Positions 17,901-26,196 of a stretch of 64,000 bases of DNA are shown here, in pieces (position 1 is the stretch's first letter; each line of letters opens with the position of its first letter). The translations under genes were made by a program, and so were the position numbers. Source of the stretch: JAZDFC01 sp043808235 (GTDB lineage Bacteria; Bacteroidota; Ignavibacteria; Ignavibacteriales; Melioribacteraceae); contig JAZDFC010000005.1 of NCBI GenBank assembly GCA_043808235.1, positions 1 through 64,000 on the forward strand, read 5' to 3'. The notes beneath the pieces were generated by a model that worked only from the letters and a program-made list of their open reading frames with translations, was not told where the DNA came from and searched no databases.

Positions 17901-20648
17901 TGTGTTTGGAACAGTCCATGGAAATGTACCAAGAGATGCATCCGCTGAAGCAGAAATTTCAATCCAATCAGAACCATTATTGGTTGAATATTCAATCTTT
18001 ACGTTTGAAAGACCTATACTCGTCCAGGTAATGTTTTGTGAGCTGCCTGTGCCATAAATTTCACCACCGTTTGGAGCTGTAACCGTAATAGTTGGAGGCG
18101 GAATAGTAAATACTGCATTGCTCTGGTCATTTGGTGTTCCAGTTGTTGCTTCGCTGACTTTTACAAGACAATTTGTGGTAGGCGCATTTGGAATTGTCCA
18201 TGAATAAGTACCGGCAGAAGCGGCAGTCGATGCAATTATTGAATTCCAGGGTGCTCCGCCAGTTGTAGAGTATTCCAATTTTACGTTTGTAACGCCATCA
18301 GATGTCCATGTAATATTATGGGCTGTGCCGATATTCCAGCTTTCGCCACCGTTTGGAGCGGTTACTGTAACAAAAGGAGCAATTATTGAAAATACTGCGT
18401 TGCTTTCATCATTCAGAGCTGCATTTGAAGCATCGCTTACTCTTACTTTACAATTAGCCGAAATTTCATTTGGAATAGTCCAGGAATAACTTGTTGCGCT
18501 TGCGGGTGTAGAAGCTATTAATGTATTCCAAGTTGTGCCGTCAGTAGTATATTCAATTTTAACATTATCAACTAAATTATATCCCCAGGTGATGTTTTTG
18601 CTTGAACCAACTACCCAGTTTTCGCCGCCGTTTGGGGATGCAACCGTAATTGAAGAAACGGGATTATCATAATGAAAATTTATTCTGTTGATACTTGAGG
18701 TTCTCCAATTTGCAGCAGGTGGAGAAGCCGGGTCAATAGGAGTGCCGGAAGTATGGTTGTACGATACAAGCCCTGTATTATCGCCGCTTGTGAATGAGCC
18801 CCAAGAAGTAGAATACCCTTGACCGTCGGATTTCTCATGGACAGCAATAACTAAGTTATCGGTATTGCTGTAAGTAAAAGTCGACGGCAAAGTGACAAAT
18901 ATTGATCCACCATTTGAAGGAAAGGTTACATCACCTGAAAATACCTTAGTCATCGAGCCAACAGGAATCCAGTCACTATTTGAGTCGAAAGTTGTCTTAC
19001 TCGTAATGCCTATGTAAACATCCCATGAATTATTATTACTCGGAGAACCATCATTAGTAAATTCAAGCTTTTTTATTTGTCCTGAGAAATTCAACTGCGC
19101 CTGTGTGTATATTTGCTGGGTATAACTATAAACAGCCTGAGTATTTATTGGAAGATAATCGTAAGTACTTGTGCCTGAACCAACACCTTTTACTATATAA
19201 GGTGAAACAGAAAACACCGCATCGCTCCCATCAGAGTAAATTACAAGAGAAGGATTATTTACATCACTTACTTTAACTCTGCACTGCTGGATATACTCAC
19301 CATTTGGAGTTACCCAGGGATAAGTTCCGGCTGCTGCGGGGGTTGAAGCCACGATTGTGTTCCAACTTGTACCATTATTAGTTGAATACTCAATCTTAAC
19401 ATTAGAAACATCATTGCTTGTCCATGTGATTGATTGTGCGCTGTTTGTTTTATAATACTCTCCTCCATTTGGAGATGTAACTGTTATATTTTTTTGTGAA
19501 AATTTCATTACTGATTTTTTTCCGCCTGCATTGTTATCCTTATAGAAAGCAACCGGCACTGTTACAGCGTTTGGAAAAGTAAAAGCACCGGAGATATAAT
19601 CAACAGTTCCGGATGAAAAACCAGCCGACCCTACATTTTCCCAGCTTGAACCGTTGTATTTCATTACGGTAGCTTTATTGCTGGTTCCGGCATCTTTATA
19701 AAATACGTAAGGGACGTCATTAGTAAATCTAATAAAATTATGATCTGCTGCACCGGCAGTAAAACCTGCTGAACCGACAGTTACCCAATTGGAGCCGTCA
19801 TATTGCAAAACAGTCCCCTTGCCGCTGTTATCATTATCCTTAAAGAAGATGTAAGGAACATTCGTGCTGTTTAATGCGATTCCTGTTTGAACATCGGCTA
19901 CTCTATCCCCGGCTGCTACAGTACCAACATCCACCCATGCAGAGCCGTTGTGTTTTATAACTTTAGCACGATTTTCTCCATTATTATATCTAAAAAAGAC
20001 ATAAGGGGTGTTATCGCTTGCTAAAGCGAATGATTCATTGTTGAGATCACCATACCCGCTAATCGTTCCTATATCAGTCCAGGTAGTTCCAGTTCCAGTA
20101 TATTTCTTAATGTTGAGTTCATTGTAAGAAAGGCTTCTATGAAAAAGAAATGGATATCCATCGCTCCCCAAAATTATTTCTAACGGATATTCTCCACCAC
20201 TAGAACCTAAAGGGATCCCATCAATAATTTCTGACCAGGAATTAGCTGAATACTTATAAACTCTCCCATACACCCAACCCATGTCACCACCGAAGCCAGT
20301 AAGAGTGCCGACATAGATCGTTCCATCACTCGCAATTTTAATACTGAACTCATTCCCATAAGATTCACTTGGTCCGCCGAGAGATTCCCAATGGGAACCA
20401 TTGAATTTGAATACCTCAAAAGCACCCCCGCCTGCTTGATTGCTTACAACGTAAAGTGATCCATCGGGACCTACTGTGCCGTCAAGTTCATTCGTATCAT
20501 TAGAAAACCCTGGTTCACCCACTTTATGCCAGGATTCGCCCTGCCCAAGCAAAATTGCCGGGGTTGCCAGGATAGAAAGTATGATAAAAACGAGTACTGC
20601 ATTTAACTTTTTAACAAAACCACGATTCAATAGTAACTTTGTTTTCAT
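14925..20648 (-). CDS. Giant T9SS-exported multidomain protein (Kre9/Ig-like repeats, two LamG domains)
   Basis: A 1907-residue exported protein. In order: a signal peptide (to about 36); a propeller-like N-terminal region with VPYVFFKD(N/A)..KATV(M/L)(K/Q)Y(N/D)GSSW repeats (about 37-390); and six Kre9/KNH-type Ig-like repeats with the pattern TVTAPNGGE.W..G...ITWTS..V.NVKIEYS (about 390-1100), interrupted by one beta-sandwich insert. Two LamG/concanavalin-like domains follow (FDGTDDHISF, FDGSDDFIYV), then a beta-solenoid-like stretch, an Fn3-like module and a type A sorting domain (NYPNPFNPSTTIKF ... TKKLLLLK). This suggests a cell-surface adhesin or carbohydrate-binding protein. TTGGAG precedes the ATG. 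Confidence 0.85.
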   Translation of the reverse strand: MKTKLLLNRGFVKKLNAVLVFIILSILATPAILLGQGESWHKVGEPGFSNDTNELDGTVGPDGSLYVVSNQAGGGAFEVFKFNGSHWESLGGPSESYGNEFSIKIASDGTIYVGTLTGFGGDMGWVYGRVYKYSANSWSEIIDGIPLGSSGGEYPLEIILGSDGYPFLFHRSLSYNELNIKKYTGTGTTWTDIGTISGYGDLNNESFALASDNTPYVFFRYNNGENRAKVIKHNGSAWVDVGTVAAGDRVADVQTGIALNSTNVPYIFFKDNDNSGKGTVLQYDGSNWVTVGSAGFTAGAADHNFIRFTNDVPYVFYKDAGTSNKATVMKYNGSSWENVGSAGFSSGTVDYISGAFTFPNAVTVPVAFYKDNNAGGKKSVMKFSQKNITVTSPNGGEYYKTNSAQSITWTSNDVSNVKIEYSTNNGTSWNTIVASTPAAAGTYPWVTPNGEYIQQCRVKVSDVNNPSLVIYSDGSDAVFSVSPYIVKGVGSGTSTYDYLPINTQAVYSYTQQIYTQAQLNFSGQIKKLEFTNDGSPSNNNSWDVYIGITSKTTFDSNSDWIPVGSMTKVFSGDVTFPSNGGSIFVTLPSTFTYSNTDNLVIAVHEKSDGQGYSTSWGSFTSGDNTGLVSYNHTSGTPIDPASPPAANWRTSSINRINFHYDNPVSSITVASPNGGENWVVGSSKNITWGYNLVDNVKIEYTTDGTTWNTLIASTPASATSYSWTIPNEISANCKVRVSDASNAALNDESNAVFSIIAPFVTVTAPNGGESWNIGTAHNITWTSDGVTNVKLEYSTTGGAPWNSIIASTAASAGTYSWTIPNAPTTNCLVKVSEATTGTPNDQSNAVFTIPPPTITVTAPNGGEIYGTGSSQNITWTSIGLSNVKIEYSTNNGSDWIEISASADASLGTFPWTVPNTPSTNCLVKISDLDGTPSDQSNSRFTITTGTIRVKTPNGGESWAASTKNSITWTSVNVDNIKIEYTTNNGGEWIEIIASTPAAAGSYQWTVPNTPASSCKVRISNVDNVAIIDASNKTFTIEAAPPAPAHSGEWAVQFDGTDDHISFASTPAYNNAAITVEAWINSTSAADEKVIVSWGNSGGQNNVQFRMQGGKLQFGMDAGGWVSVIGTTSINTGKWVHVAVVKSGQTATLLINGKWENSYSSFSGNPSVNTCRIGVQYYNGTMPSQTYFVGNIDEVRIWNTARSAAQIKANMYRHLTGTETGLVSYYNMNDGSGTTVTDSQTGGAYPGTLENGPLWKSSGCFAGPINTLLFDGSDDFIYVPDANSLDLTENYTLESWINATTFKSAGGIISKTATASNGYYLRLSSTGSYNDLYFDGMFTTGLNLQAGVWYHVAAVKSGATRKLYVNGKEVSLTGTPQNVAVNSNQLRIGDYANFYYFHGMIDEVRIWNVARTPEQIQESMMNTLTGSETGLALYFRNDYYEGTTTYDLSPNANNGTLYFFTAPGCWVSATPYNTWLGVVDGSWSTAANWSLGTVPSATDNVGLFYWGAGGNECTVSTTPTVKNLFISPSSNPTLGSDFVVNGSLVLQRDIDLSGRTITLGSSGYLNEGTHRFFGTSGSITITRTLNNISNENVGGLGFVITSAANLGSTIITRGHTVQTSGENEGISRFYNVTPTTNTGLDATVTYYYNEAELNDIEEANLVLFRSVDDGATWVNVGGNVSAENNTVTLSPVDGFSKWTLGGSNAPLPVELTSFTASVSDKNVILNWQTATEVNNYGFEVERKISLNPPLVKGDAASAEGDWRTLGFVEGNGNSNSVKEYSFVDNNITGGNYSYRLKQIDTDGSYSYSEAIEVTCKFLPTAFELYQNYPNPFNPSTTIKFGLPEDSRVTLELFNILGERVATLINQEMSAGYHNYQLSIDNYHLSSGMYIYRIIAGEFVQTKKLLLLK
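15001..15035. repeat. AATTATC-type repeat within the sorting domain
   Basis: The minus strand carries AATTACCAATTATC and GACAATTATC, encoding NYQLSIDNYHL where related tails have a shorter strand such as YEVKFEASHF. It looks like a third type of dispersed repeat translated in frame; support is weaker than for the palindromic families. Confidence 0.45.
15368..15423. repeat. Intragenic CCCCCT palindromic element, copy B
   Basis: Starts AATCCCCCTCGGCTGAAGCC and has the internal CCCCCTTTA-CTAAAGGGGG hairpin. It is translated as LNPPLVKGDAASAEGDW at the same protein position as copy A (between ERK and WRTLGF). Confidence 0.85.
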
Positions 20649-20689
20649 TTTTTTTCTCCAATAGTTAATTTTATCTATTTTTCAAACAT

Positions 20690-20920
20690 TTATAGTAAAC
20701 CAGCGATAAAAATTATAAATACTAATACACTGAACAAGTAAACAACAATCAGCGCATTTTCCAGGGTAAATCGTTCACTAATTGCTTTGGCAAAAAACAT
20801 CATTTTTATTTTCTCGATTATAAAACTCATAGAACATTTCATATTTTTGTGCGCAATAATAAATATGGCTTTGTATAGAACTATTCCATTGTTGGATGAA
20901 CCTATCTCTTTATTCAACAT
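20690..20920 (-). CDS. Possible small membrane protein
   Basis: Up to 76 residues, ending in a clear membrane segment (ALIVVYLFSVLVFIIFIAGLL). The N-terminal part looks non-native, and internal ATGs near 20839-20800 would give 34-50 residues. No good ribosome binding site is seen. It lies 41 bases upstream of the giant T9SS gene on the same strand. Coding status is doubtful. Confidence 0.3.
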   Translation of the reverse strand: MLNKEIGSSNNGIVLYKAIFIIAHKNMKCSMSFIIEKIKMMFFAKAISERFTLENALIVVYLFSVLVFIIFIAGLL

Positions 20921-20929
20921 TTATTGAAC

Positions 20930-20957
20930 ACAAAAAAAAAAAATCCCATTTGGGGAT
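20930..20957 (-). terminator. Terminator-like hairpin with long T-run on the minus strand
   Basis: ATCCC (20943-20947) pairs with GGGAT (20953-20957), followed on the minus strand by about a dozen T. It sits upstream of, not after, the minus-strand genes, so it may end a short transcript or act as an attenuator. Confidence 0.5.
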
Positions 20958-21019
20958 AAAAAAGAAGAAATACGAAACAATAGCGCAGTTTTATCAAATC
21001 TCAAACTGCTAAACAGCTA

Positions 21020-21043
21020 TGTATGAATTTATAAATTCATACA
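21020..21043. promoter_or_regulatory. Perfect 24-base palindrome in divergent region (operator candidate)
   Basis: Left arm TGTATGAATTTA is exactly mirrored by TAAATTCATACA. It lies about 84 bases before the TPR/AraC regulator gene and upstream of the divergent T9SS locus. Size and symmetry suit a dimeric regulator; a cruciform or RNA stem is equally possible. Confidence 0.5.
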
Positions 21044-21126
21044 AATTGGCGGGTAATTATTTAAAAATGGATTCTTAATAAAATATTGGCTAATTTATTT
21101 CTGGTTAATTTAAGTGAATAATATAA

Positions 21127-23007
21127 ATGTCCCATCGATTTTGTAAAAAAACCGTGTTTATTTTTTCCTTTATTTTATTCTTCCTGTTGATATGTAAAAC
21201 TGCAAATAGCCAAACTCAATTTGATACTCTGCTAAAAGCTTTCCAGCAATCCCCTGAATCAGAACAAAAGGAACTTTACGAGAGAATAATCTCGGTTATG
21301 ACGGATACAGATCCTAAAGAATCAAAAAAATATACTGAGAGACTACTAAAAATTACTATAAAATTACCGGATAGATATTATTACATCCGCACGCTGCTTT
21401 TTTATGCAATTTTTCCTCCAAAAGTAGAACTAAGAAATAAAACACTCATAGCTTACAATCTTGCAGCTGACATGGGCAATGAAGAGCTAATGGCAAGAGC
21501 TTTATTTAATCTGAGCGAATATTACATTTTTCAAATGCAGTATGACTCGGCAACAATCTGCCTTCTTGGAGCCAAAGAACATTTCAAAAAAAATAATTCG
21601 TTAGAAAATGAAGTTCAGGTAATGCATCAGTTAGGAAACATATTTTATGCTGCGGGAATATATGATAGAGCAGAAAAATATTTTAAGGAGGTTATTAAAC
21701 TAAAAGGTCATCCGGAACAATGGTTTAATTGGCGTAAGTTTGTAATGACAATTGATCTCGGATTAATTGAAAAACAAAGAAAACAATATGATAGTGCAAT
21801 TTTCTACTTTAAAAAAAGTCTGAGTGATCTTCTTTCCGATCATAACCATGTTCTAAACGTAACTGATACAATAAGAATGGTTTATTCAAACGTAAATCTT
21901 GCCTCTTTGTATATTTTGAAAAACGACCTTAAAAGCTCGGAGGAGTATTTAAATATCGGATTTTCTTTGGAACCAAAACATAACCTTCCCGAAAACATGA
22001 TCCAATTGTTTCTTACTAAAGGGCAGCTACTCTTTTATCAATCTAAATATGATTCTTCATTATACTATCTGAAAAAAGCTAAAGAAATGAATGATCTTTA
22101 CGGCAGTATTGAATTTGCTGTTCAAATTAGCGAGTACGTTGCTTTAGCTTACGGCAAAAAAAATGATTTTAAAAATGCTTGGGAGGCAGGAATTATTCAT
22201 AAGCGGATAGCTGATTCACTTCAAGTAAAAAAAAATATATATAAAAGTTTACAGCTCATTTACGTAAACGAATTGAATGAGGAAAAAAGTGAGGCTGCAA
22301 CATCTGAATTACAAAAAAATCTACTTTTAGGAATAATGTTTATACTCACTATTTCGATTTTGATTGTTTCTGTTTTTTATGTTAGGATAAAAAAGATTAA
22401 AAACAATTTGATGAATAAAAATATCGAATTAATCAAATCCGAAATGAAATTTTCCGAATTAGAACAATCGTCTGGTAAATTATCGACGGAAATGCAGTAT
22501 AAAGAAAATGATAAACATGATGAATCGGATCGGTCCGACAAATTCAATTCCCCGGTTCCAGAGCTGGGTGATCGGGCTTGCGACGAATCCGAGTTGTTAA
22601 AGATAAAACGTTTTTCGGTATTGTTGGAACGCGAAATGAATTTAAGACAACTTTACTCAGACCCATCGCTAACATTAGATTCTTTAGCGCATATGCTTCA
22701 TGTAAACCGCAACTTCCTTTCAAAGGCAATTAACCATACTTACAACCTTCACTTTAATAATTATATAAATAATTTGCGAATAAAACATGCAGTTGAATTG
22801 TTATCTAATCCCGATGAAAGTAATAGATATACGATTGAGGGAATTGCGCAAAAAGTTGGATTTTGTAACCGCAGTACCTTTAGTTTAGCATTTAAACAAT
22901 TTACAGGATTAACCGCTTCTATCTTTATTAAGCAATTGCGAGACAATGGGCCAGGGATCATTAATTTCCCGGTCTTATCCGATAATCTGAGAGTGCCGGA
23001 AAGATAA
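21127..23007 (+). CDS. Membrane-bound TPR / AraC-type transcriptional regulator
   Basis: A 626-residue protein. A signal or anchor sequence (about 8-28) is followed by a periplasmic helical TPR region (about 30-390; e.g. LGNIFYAAGIYDRAEKYFKEV, YYLKKAKEMNDLYG). One membrane segment lies near 398-420 (LLGIMFILTISILIVSVFYV), then a short coiled-coil linker and a cytoplasmic AraC HTH domain (about 505-600; LTLDSLAHMLHVNRNFLSKAIN, YTIEGIAQKVGFCNRSTFSLAFKQFTG). This layout senses a periplasmic signal and controls DNA directly, as in other Bacteroidota regulators. The final 20 or so residues (GPGIINFPVLSDNLRVPER) look unlike the family and may be read-through into the adjacent T9SS relic. Confidence 0.85.
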   Translation: MSHRFCKKTVFIFSFILFFLLICKTANSQTQFDTLLKAFQQSPESEQKELYERIISVMTDTDPKESKKYTERLLKITIKLPDRYYYIRTLLFYAIFPPKVELRNKTLIAYNLAADMGNEELMARALFNLSEYYIFQMQYDSATICLLGAKEHFKKNNSLENEVQVMHQLGNIFYAAGIYDRAEKYFKEVIKLKGHPEQWFNWRKFVMTIDLGLIEKQRKQYDSAIFYFKKSLSDLLSDHNHVLNVTDTIRMVYSNVNLASLYILKNDLKSSEEYLNIGFSLEPKHNLPENMIQLFLTKGQLLFYQSKYDSSLYYLKKAKEMNDLYGSIEFAVQISEYVALAYGKKNDFKNAWEAGIIHKRIADSLQVKKNIYKSLQLIYVNELNEEKSEAATSELQKNLLLGIMFILTISILIVSVFYVRIKKIKNNLMNKNIELIKSEMKFSELEQSSGKLSTEMQYKENDKHDESDRSDKFNSPVPELGDRACDESELLKIKRFSVLLEREMNLRQLYSDPSLTLDSLAHMLHVNRNFLSKAINHTYNLHFNNYINNLRIKHAVELLSNPDESNRYTIEGIAQKVGFCNRSTFSLAFKQFTGLTASIFIKQLRDNGPGIINFPVLSDNLRVPER

Positions 23008-23233
23008 ATTTTATCGCCAGCTCGAAGACTGTTGAAATAAATTCCGCCCGGAAGATTTGATGCATTCAATTCAACTTCGTAATAACACGGCTCCTTTGGT
23101 TCGTTAACAAGTGTCGCAACTTCCTTACCGAGAATATCGTAAACTTTGAGGGTTACAAATCCCCCTCGGCTGAAGCCGCTTCCCCCTTTGTTAAAGGGGG
23201 ACAAAGGAATGGAATATTTTGTTGTTGTTACTA
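23008..23233 (-). pseudogene. Truncated T9SS sorting-domain tail
   Basis: Directly downstream of the stop of the T9SS gene at 23231, the minus strand continues with another, headless sorting-domain end: TTTKYSIPLSPFNKGG, VTLKVYDILGKEVATLVNE, CYYEVELNASNLPGGIYF, SLRAGDKIYLSG. It has no start, signal peptide or upstream domain. It runs into the 3' end of the convergent regulator gene. This is most simply a leftover from a deletion or unequal exchange between two T9SS genes. Confidence 0.75.
23158..23209. repeat. CCCCCT palindromic element, copy C (in T9SS relic)
   Basis: Starts AATCCCCCTCGGCTGAAGCC, with an internal CCCCCTTT-GTT-AAAGGGGG hairpin. It is located between the KYSIP and LKVYDILG strands of the sorting-domain relic. 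Confidence 0.85.
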
Positions 23234-25198
23234 TTTCATTAAAAGTAATTTCTTAACAGATGTAAAATTACCAGCGGTCAGTTCACAGAAATACACACCA
23301 CTTGCAAAGTGCGATGCATTAAATTCTACTTCGTAATATCCAGGTTCTTTTTGTTCATTCACAAGTGTTGCTACTTCGTTACCAAGTACATCATAAATTT
23401 TCAACGCTACAAAATCCCCCTCGGCTTCGCCGCTTCCCCCTTTAATAAAGGGGGACGAAGGGGGATTTGCAGGGATGGAATATTTTATTGTTGTTGTTGG
23501 ATTAAACGGGTTCGGATAATTCTGGAATAATTCGAAAGAATGAACAGCAATTGGTTTATCATCAATAGCAGTCGTTCCACCACATCGGTCAATATACTCC
23601 ATTATGGATTTATATTTTGGAGCGGGAACCAGGCTTGTATCCTGGTTAAGGCTTTCTAAAATTCCCCAGCTACCATAACGCGCACTCCGTTCAGCAACGA
23701 ATGAAAAATTCATGAATAAAGTCGGCTGCGGCGAATCGTTCAATGATTCGAGAAAGGTAAACCACTCATTGTACAAATTATACATCGAGGTATCACGCTG
23801 AACATCAATGAGTGCATCTGCATAAGTCGGCTCTTCGCCGAATGGTTGCGGAGTTAAATGCTGTCCGGCTTCGTAATAAATCATCGGAATATCCAACGCA
23901 TTTGAAATTGAATTTTTTTGATCTGTAAGCCAGTTTGTTTCGTTCGTTCTTGATTTGCGAGCCCAATATGCGATGTCCGCAGCCTTAGCCGTACTTCCCA
24001 TTTCATCAAGTGTTGAATCCGCTTGTTCGGATAGTCCGAAATACGCTGCTGGTGCATATACATCAAAACTGCCGGGACGCATATTAAAAACAATCCGGTT
24101 GCTTACATCCTGCCATGCTGCTTGCACGCCGACTACACGAATGATGCGGCTCATTTCATCGGCAAAAACATTGCTGAAAATATCGAGACAGTTTTGAATA
24201 TACGATACAATTCCTTCCGGCCAATCTATACCGCGGTACTGGCATCCGAATTTGAAAAGCCATTGTGTTTGACCGAACATCCAGTTCCAGTTTTCGTTGC
24301 CGTATTCAATATAAATTTTCATATTCGGTTTGACTGATGCTTTCAACATTTGCGCGAGGTTAGTAATGTAATTGTCCGAGGCGGAATGAGGAACACAAAT
24401 CCACATATCGGTATTCAGCCGGTTGCAAAGATCGATCATGATTTCATAAGGCACACCTTTGTTTGTTGCCCATGTGTGATAATCAATTTTGGCGCGTTTA
24501 TCCCAATTTACTTTTATTGAATCGCTATCTTCGTCATAACTATACCATGCTTCATCATTACCCCAATTATTCGTTCTTCCCCAATCCATAAATCTGATTG
24601 CTGTAAAGTTTTTAAGTCGATCCAGAAACAAAGAATAAAATGGATTGCTATCGTATGTGTTTTCCGTACCGGGCATTAATAATCTTACATTGCGTACATG
24701 ATCGGGGGGATTTGAACGAACAATTCCTAATTCGAAAATTCCTCTCCCGGTTAAAGGTGGAGAATAGGTTAGGATTTTTCTTCCGGGCGAATCACTTTTT
24801 AAAGTCAGGTCACCCCAATAACTAAATTCACCTTCACCTTCGTATAAAAGTGTATAATCACCAACGGGCCATGCAGAGATTCCATCCCAAATTGTTTTTA
24901 CAACTTGAGTTGTCTCCGCTTCAGCAATGGAATAGGGCATCTCAAGCGGGTATCCGTTTTCATCCATCGGGATTTGATTGATGAAGCCGGTATTAAAATC
25001 ATTGTTCCCACCGTCAACCCATTCGGAATTTTGTGTGTACCATTCGCGCGAGGTGTGCATCATATCCACAAAAGGGATTTCAGTTGTCCAATCCACTACA
25101 CCGGATAAGTTTGTACCAATGGAAAGTTTGCAATCCTGGGCTGAAGTTTTACCAATACACAACAGAAATAAAAGAAAGATTAAAGTTTTATTGACCAT
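23231..25198 (-). CDS. T9SS-exported glycoside-hydrolase-like protein (clan GH-A-like barrel)
   Basis: A 655-residue exported protein with a signal peptide (to about residue 20, ending TSA-Q). A large domain (about 22-560) has features of a clan A glycoside hydrolase TIM barrel: MWICVPHSASDNYITNLAQM, a candidate acid/base in IYIEYGNENWNW and a second candidate acidic residue in YYEAGQHL. The C-terminus is a T9SS type A sorting domain (NYPNPFNPTTTIKY ... VKKLLLMK) interrupted by a CCCCCT element (23413-23467). It probably acts on a polysaccharide; family and substrate are not assigned. Confidence 0.75.
   Translation of the reverse strand: MVNKTLIFLLFLLCIGKTSAQDCKLSIGTNLSGVVDWTTEIPFVDMMHTSREWYTQNSEWVDGGNNDFNTGFINQIPMDENGYPLEMPYSIAEAETTQVVKTIWDGISAWPVGDYTLLYEGEGEFSYWGDLTLKSDSPGRKILTYSPPLTGRGIFELGIVRSNPPDHVRNVRLLMPGTENTYDSNPFYSLFLDRLKNFTAIRFMDWGRTNNWGNDEAWYSYDEDSDSIKVNWDKRAKIDYHTWATNKGVPYEIMIDLCNRLNTDMWICVPHSASDNYITNLAQMLKASVKPNMKIYIEYGNENWNWMFGQTQWLFKFGCQYRGIDWPEGIVSYIQNCLDIFSNVFADEMSRIIRVVGVQAAWQDVSNRIVFNMRPGSFDVYAPAAYFGLSEQADSTLDEMGSTAKAADIAYWARKSRTNETNWLTDQKNSISNALDIPMIYYEAGQHLTPQPFGEEPTYADALIDVQRDTSMYNLYNEWFTFLESLNDSPQPTLFMNFSFVAERSARYGSWGILESLNQDTSLVPAPKYKSIMEYIDRCGGTTAIDDKPIAVHSFELFQNYPNPFNPTTTIKYSIPANPPSSPFIKGGSGEAEGDFVALKIYDVLGNEVATLVNEQKEPGYYEVEFNASHFASGVYFCELTAGNFTSVKKLLLMK
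23413..23467. repeat. Intragenic CCCCCT palindromic element, copy D
   Basis: Bounded by AATCCCCC and GGGGATT, with internal CGGC-TTC-GCCG and CCCCCTTTAATAAAGGGGG hairpins. It is translated as NPPSSPFIKGGSGEAEGDF between KYSIPA and LKIYDVLG. Confidence 0.9.
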
Positions 25199-25260
25199 AC
25201 CTAATCATTTAAAAATTAGAATTGCGTGAATAAAAGATTGTATACTCGCCGTGTTCATTC

Positions 25261-26097
25261 TCATTTTACTTGTTCTTTTAGTTTTTTCAAAGTGGGGTTT
25301 AATAAAAGTGATTTCATCTGGGAGATGGCTATTTCATTCAGCTTTTGTAGCCGTTCACCTTGTTTAAGATCCTGTTTTATTAAAATGGAATTGATACTTT
25401 CAAGATTTGTTAAAACGACCAATTGTTCCAATGTAGCATAATCCCTAATGTTGCCTTCCAATCCGGGATTTTGATCGCGCCATTCTTTTGCAGTTTTGCC
25501 AAATAGAGCAACATTTAACAAATCGGCTTCATTTGCATAAATGAAATTTATTTGTTGCTTTGAGGCTATCGGAGGAATTATTACTTCTTTAATTGCATCC
25601 GTATGAATTCTATAATTTATTTTCGCTAATGTTCGCTGTAAATTCCAATCCAATTTTAAATTGGAATTTTCTTCATCCTTTAATCGTTGGAATTCTTTTA
25701 CTAAATAGAGTTTAAACTCAGCGCTAACCCACGAAGAAAATTCAAATGCAATATCGCGATGTGCGAAGGTACCACCTTTATTTCCCGGTTTAGATATGAT
25801 TCCTATTGCGTCAGTCGCTTCTATCCACTTCGTGGGTGAAAGAACAAATGAATTACTTCCGGCTTGAAAAAGAAAGGTGTCGAATTCGACCCCTTTGAAA
25901 TTCGGATTATGTAGTTTTTCCCATAGACCCAAAAATTCAATCGTGGTTTTAGATCTCATCCAATTTTTAACAACATCTTTGGGCTCGTCCGGATTTTTAT
26001 GACGGGCAATATCAGTAATGGAGATATAATCTTCACGATCTCTGTGAAAGAAAAAGATATCCTTACCTTGAACGGTTATTGTTTTTATCCGGCTCAT
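25261..26097 (-). CDS. KilA-N domain protein
   Basis: A 278-residue protein. The N-terminal half is a KilA-N DNA-binding domain: DYISITDIARHKNPDEPKDV, NWMRSKTTIEFLGLWE, and AFEFSSWVSAEFKLYLVKEF. The C-terminal half is helical (about 150-278), without a recognised motif beyond LFGKTAKEWRDQNP. KilA-N proteins are typical of phages and mobile elements but also occur as stand-alone chromosomal genes in Bacteroidota. The role is unknown. No integrase or other phage gene is nearby. Confidence 0.88.
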   Translation of the reverse strand: MSRIKTITVQGKDIFFFHRDREDYISITDIARHKNPDEPKDVVKNWMRSKTTIEFLGLWEKLHNPNFKGVEFDTFLFQAGSNSFVLSPTKWIEATDAIGIISKPGNKGGTFAHRDIAFEFSSWVSAEFKLYLVKEFQRLKDEENSNLKLDWNLQRTLAKINYRIHTDAIKEVIIPPIASKQQINFIYANEADLLNVALFGKTAKEWRDQNPGLEGNIRDYATLEQLVVLTNLESINSILIKQDLKQGERLQKLNEIAISQMKSLLLNPTLKKLKEQVK

Positions 26098-26196
26098 TTA
26101 TTTTAACTTTATTTGCAAAAGATCTTGCTAGCATGTTGCAGGTCTTTTTCAATTCAAAAGCACATTTCTATATATATCAGTCAATATATATGATTT

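Noticed and set aside
22761..23204. A 147-codon minus-strand frame starting inside the T9SS relic
   Set aside because: Only the first part (to about 23008) resembles a T9SS tail. The rest is antisense to the regulator's HTH domain, so it was recorded as a pseudogene fragment instead.
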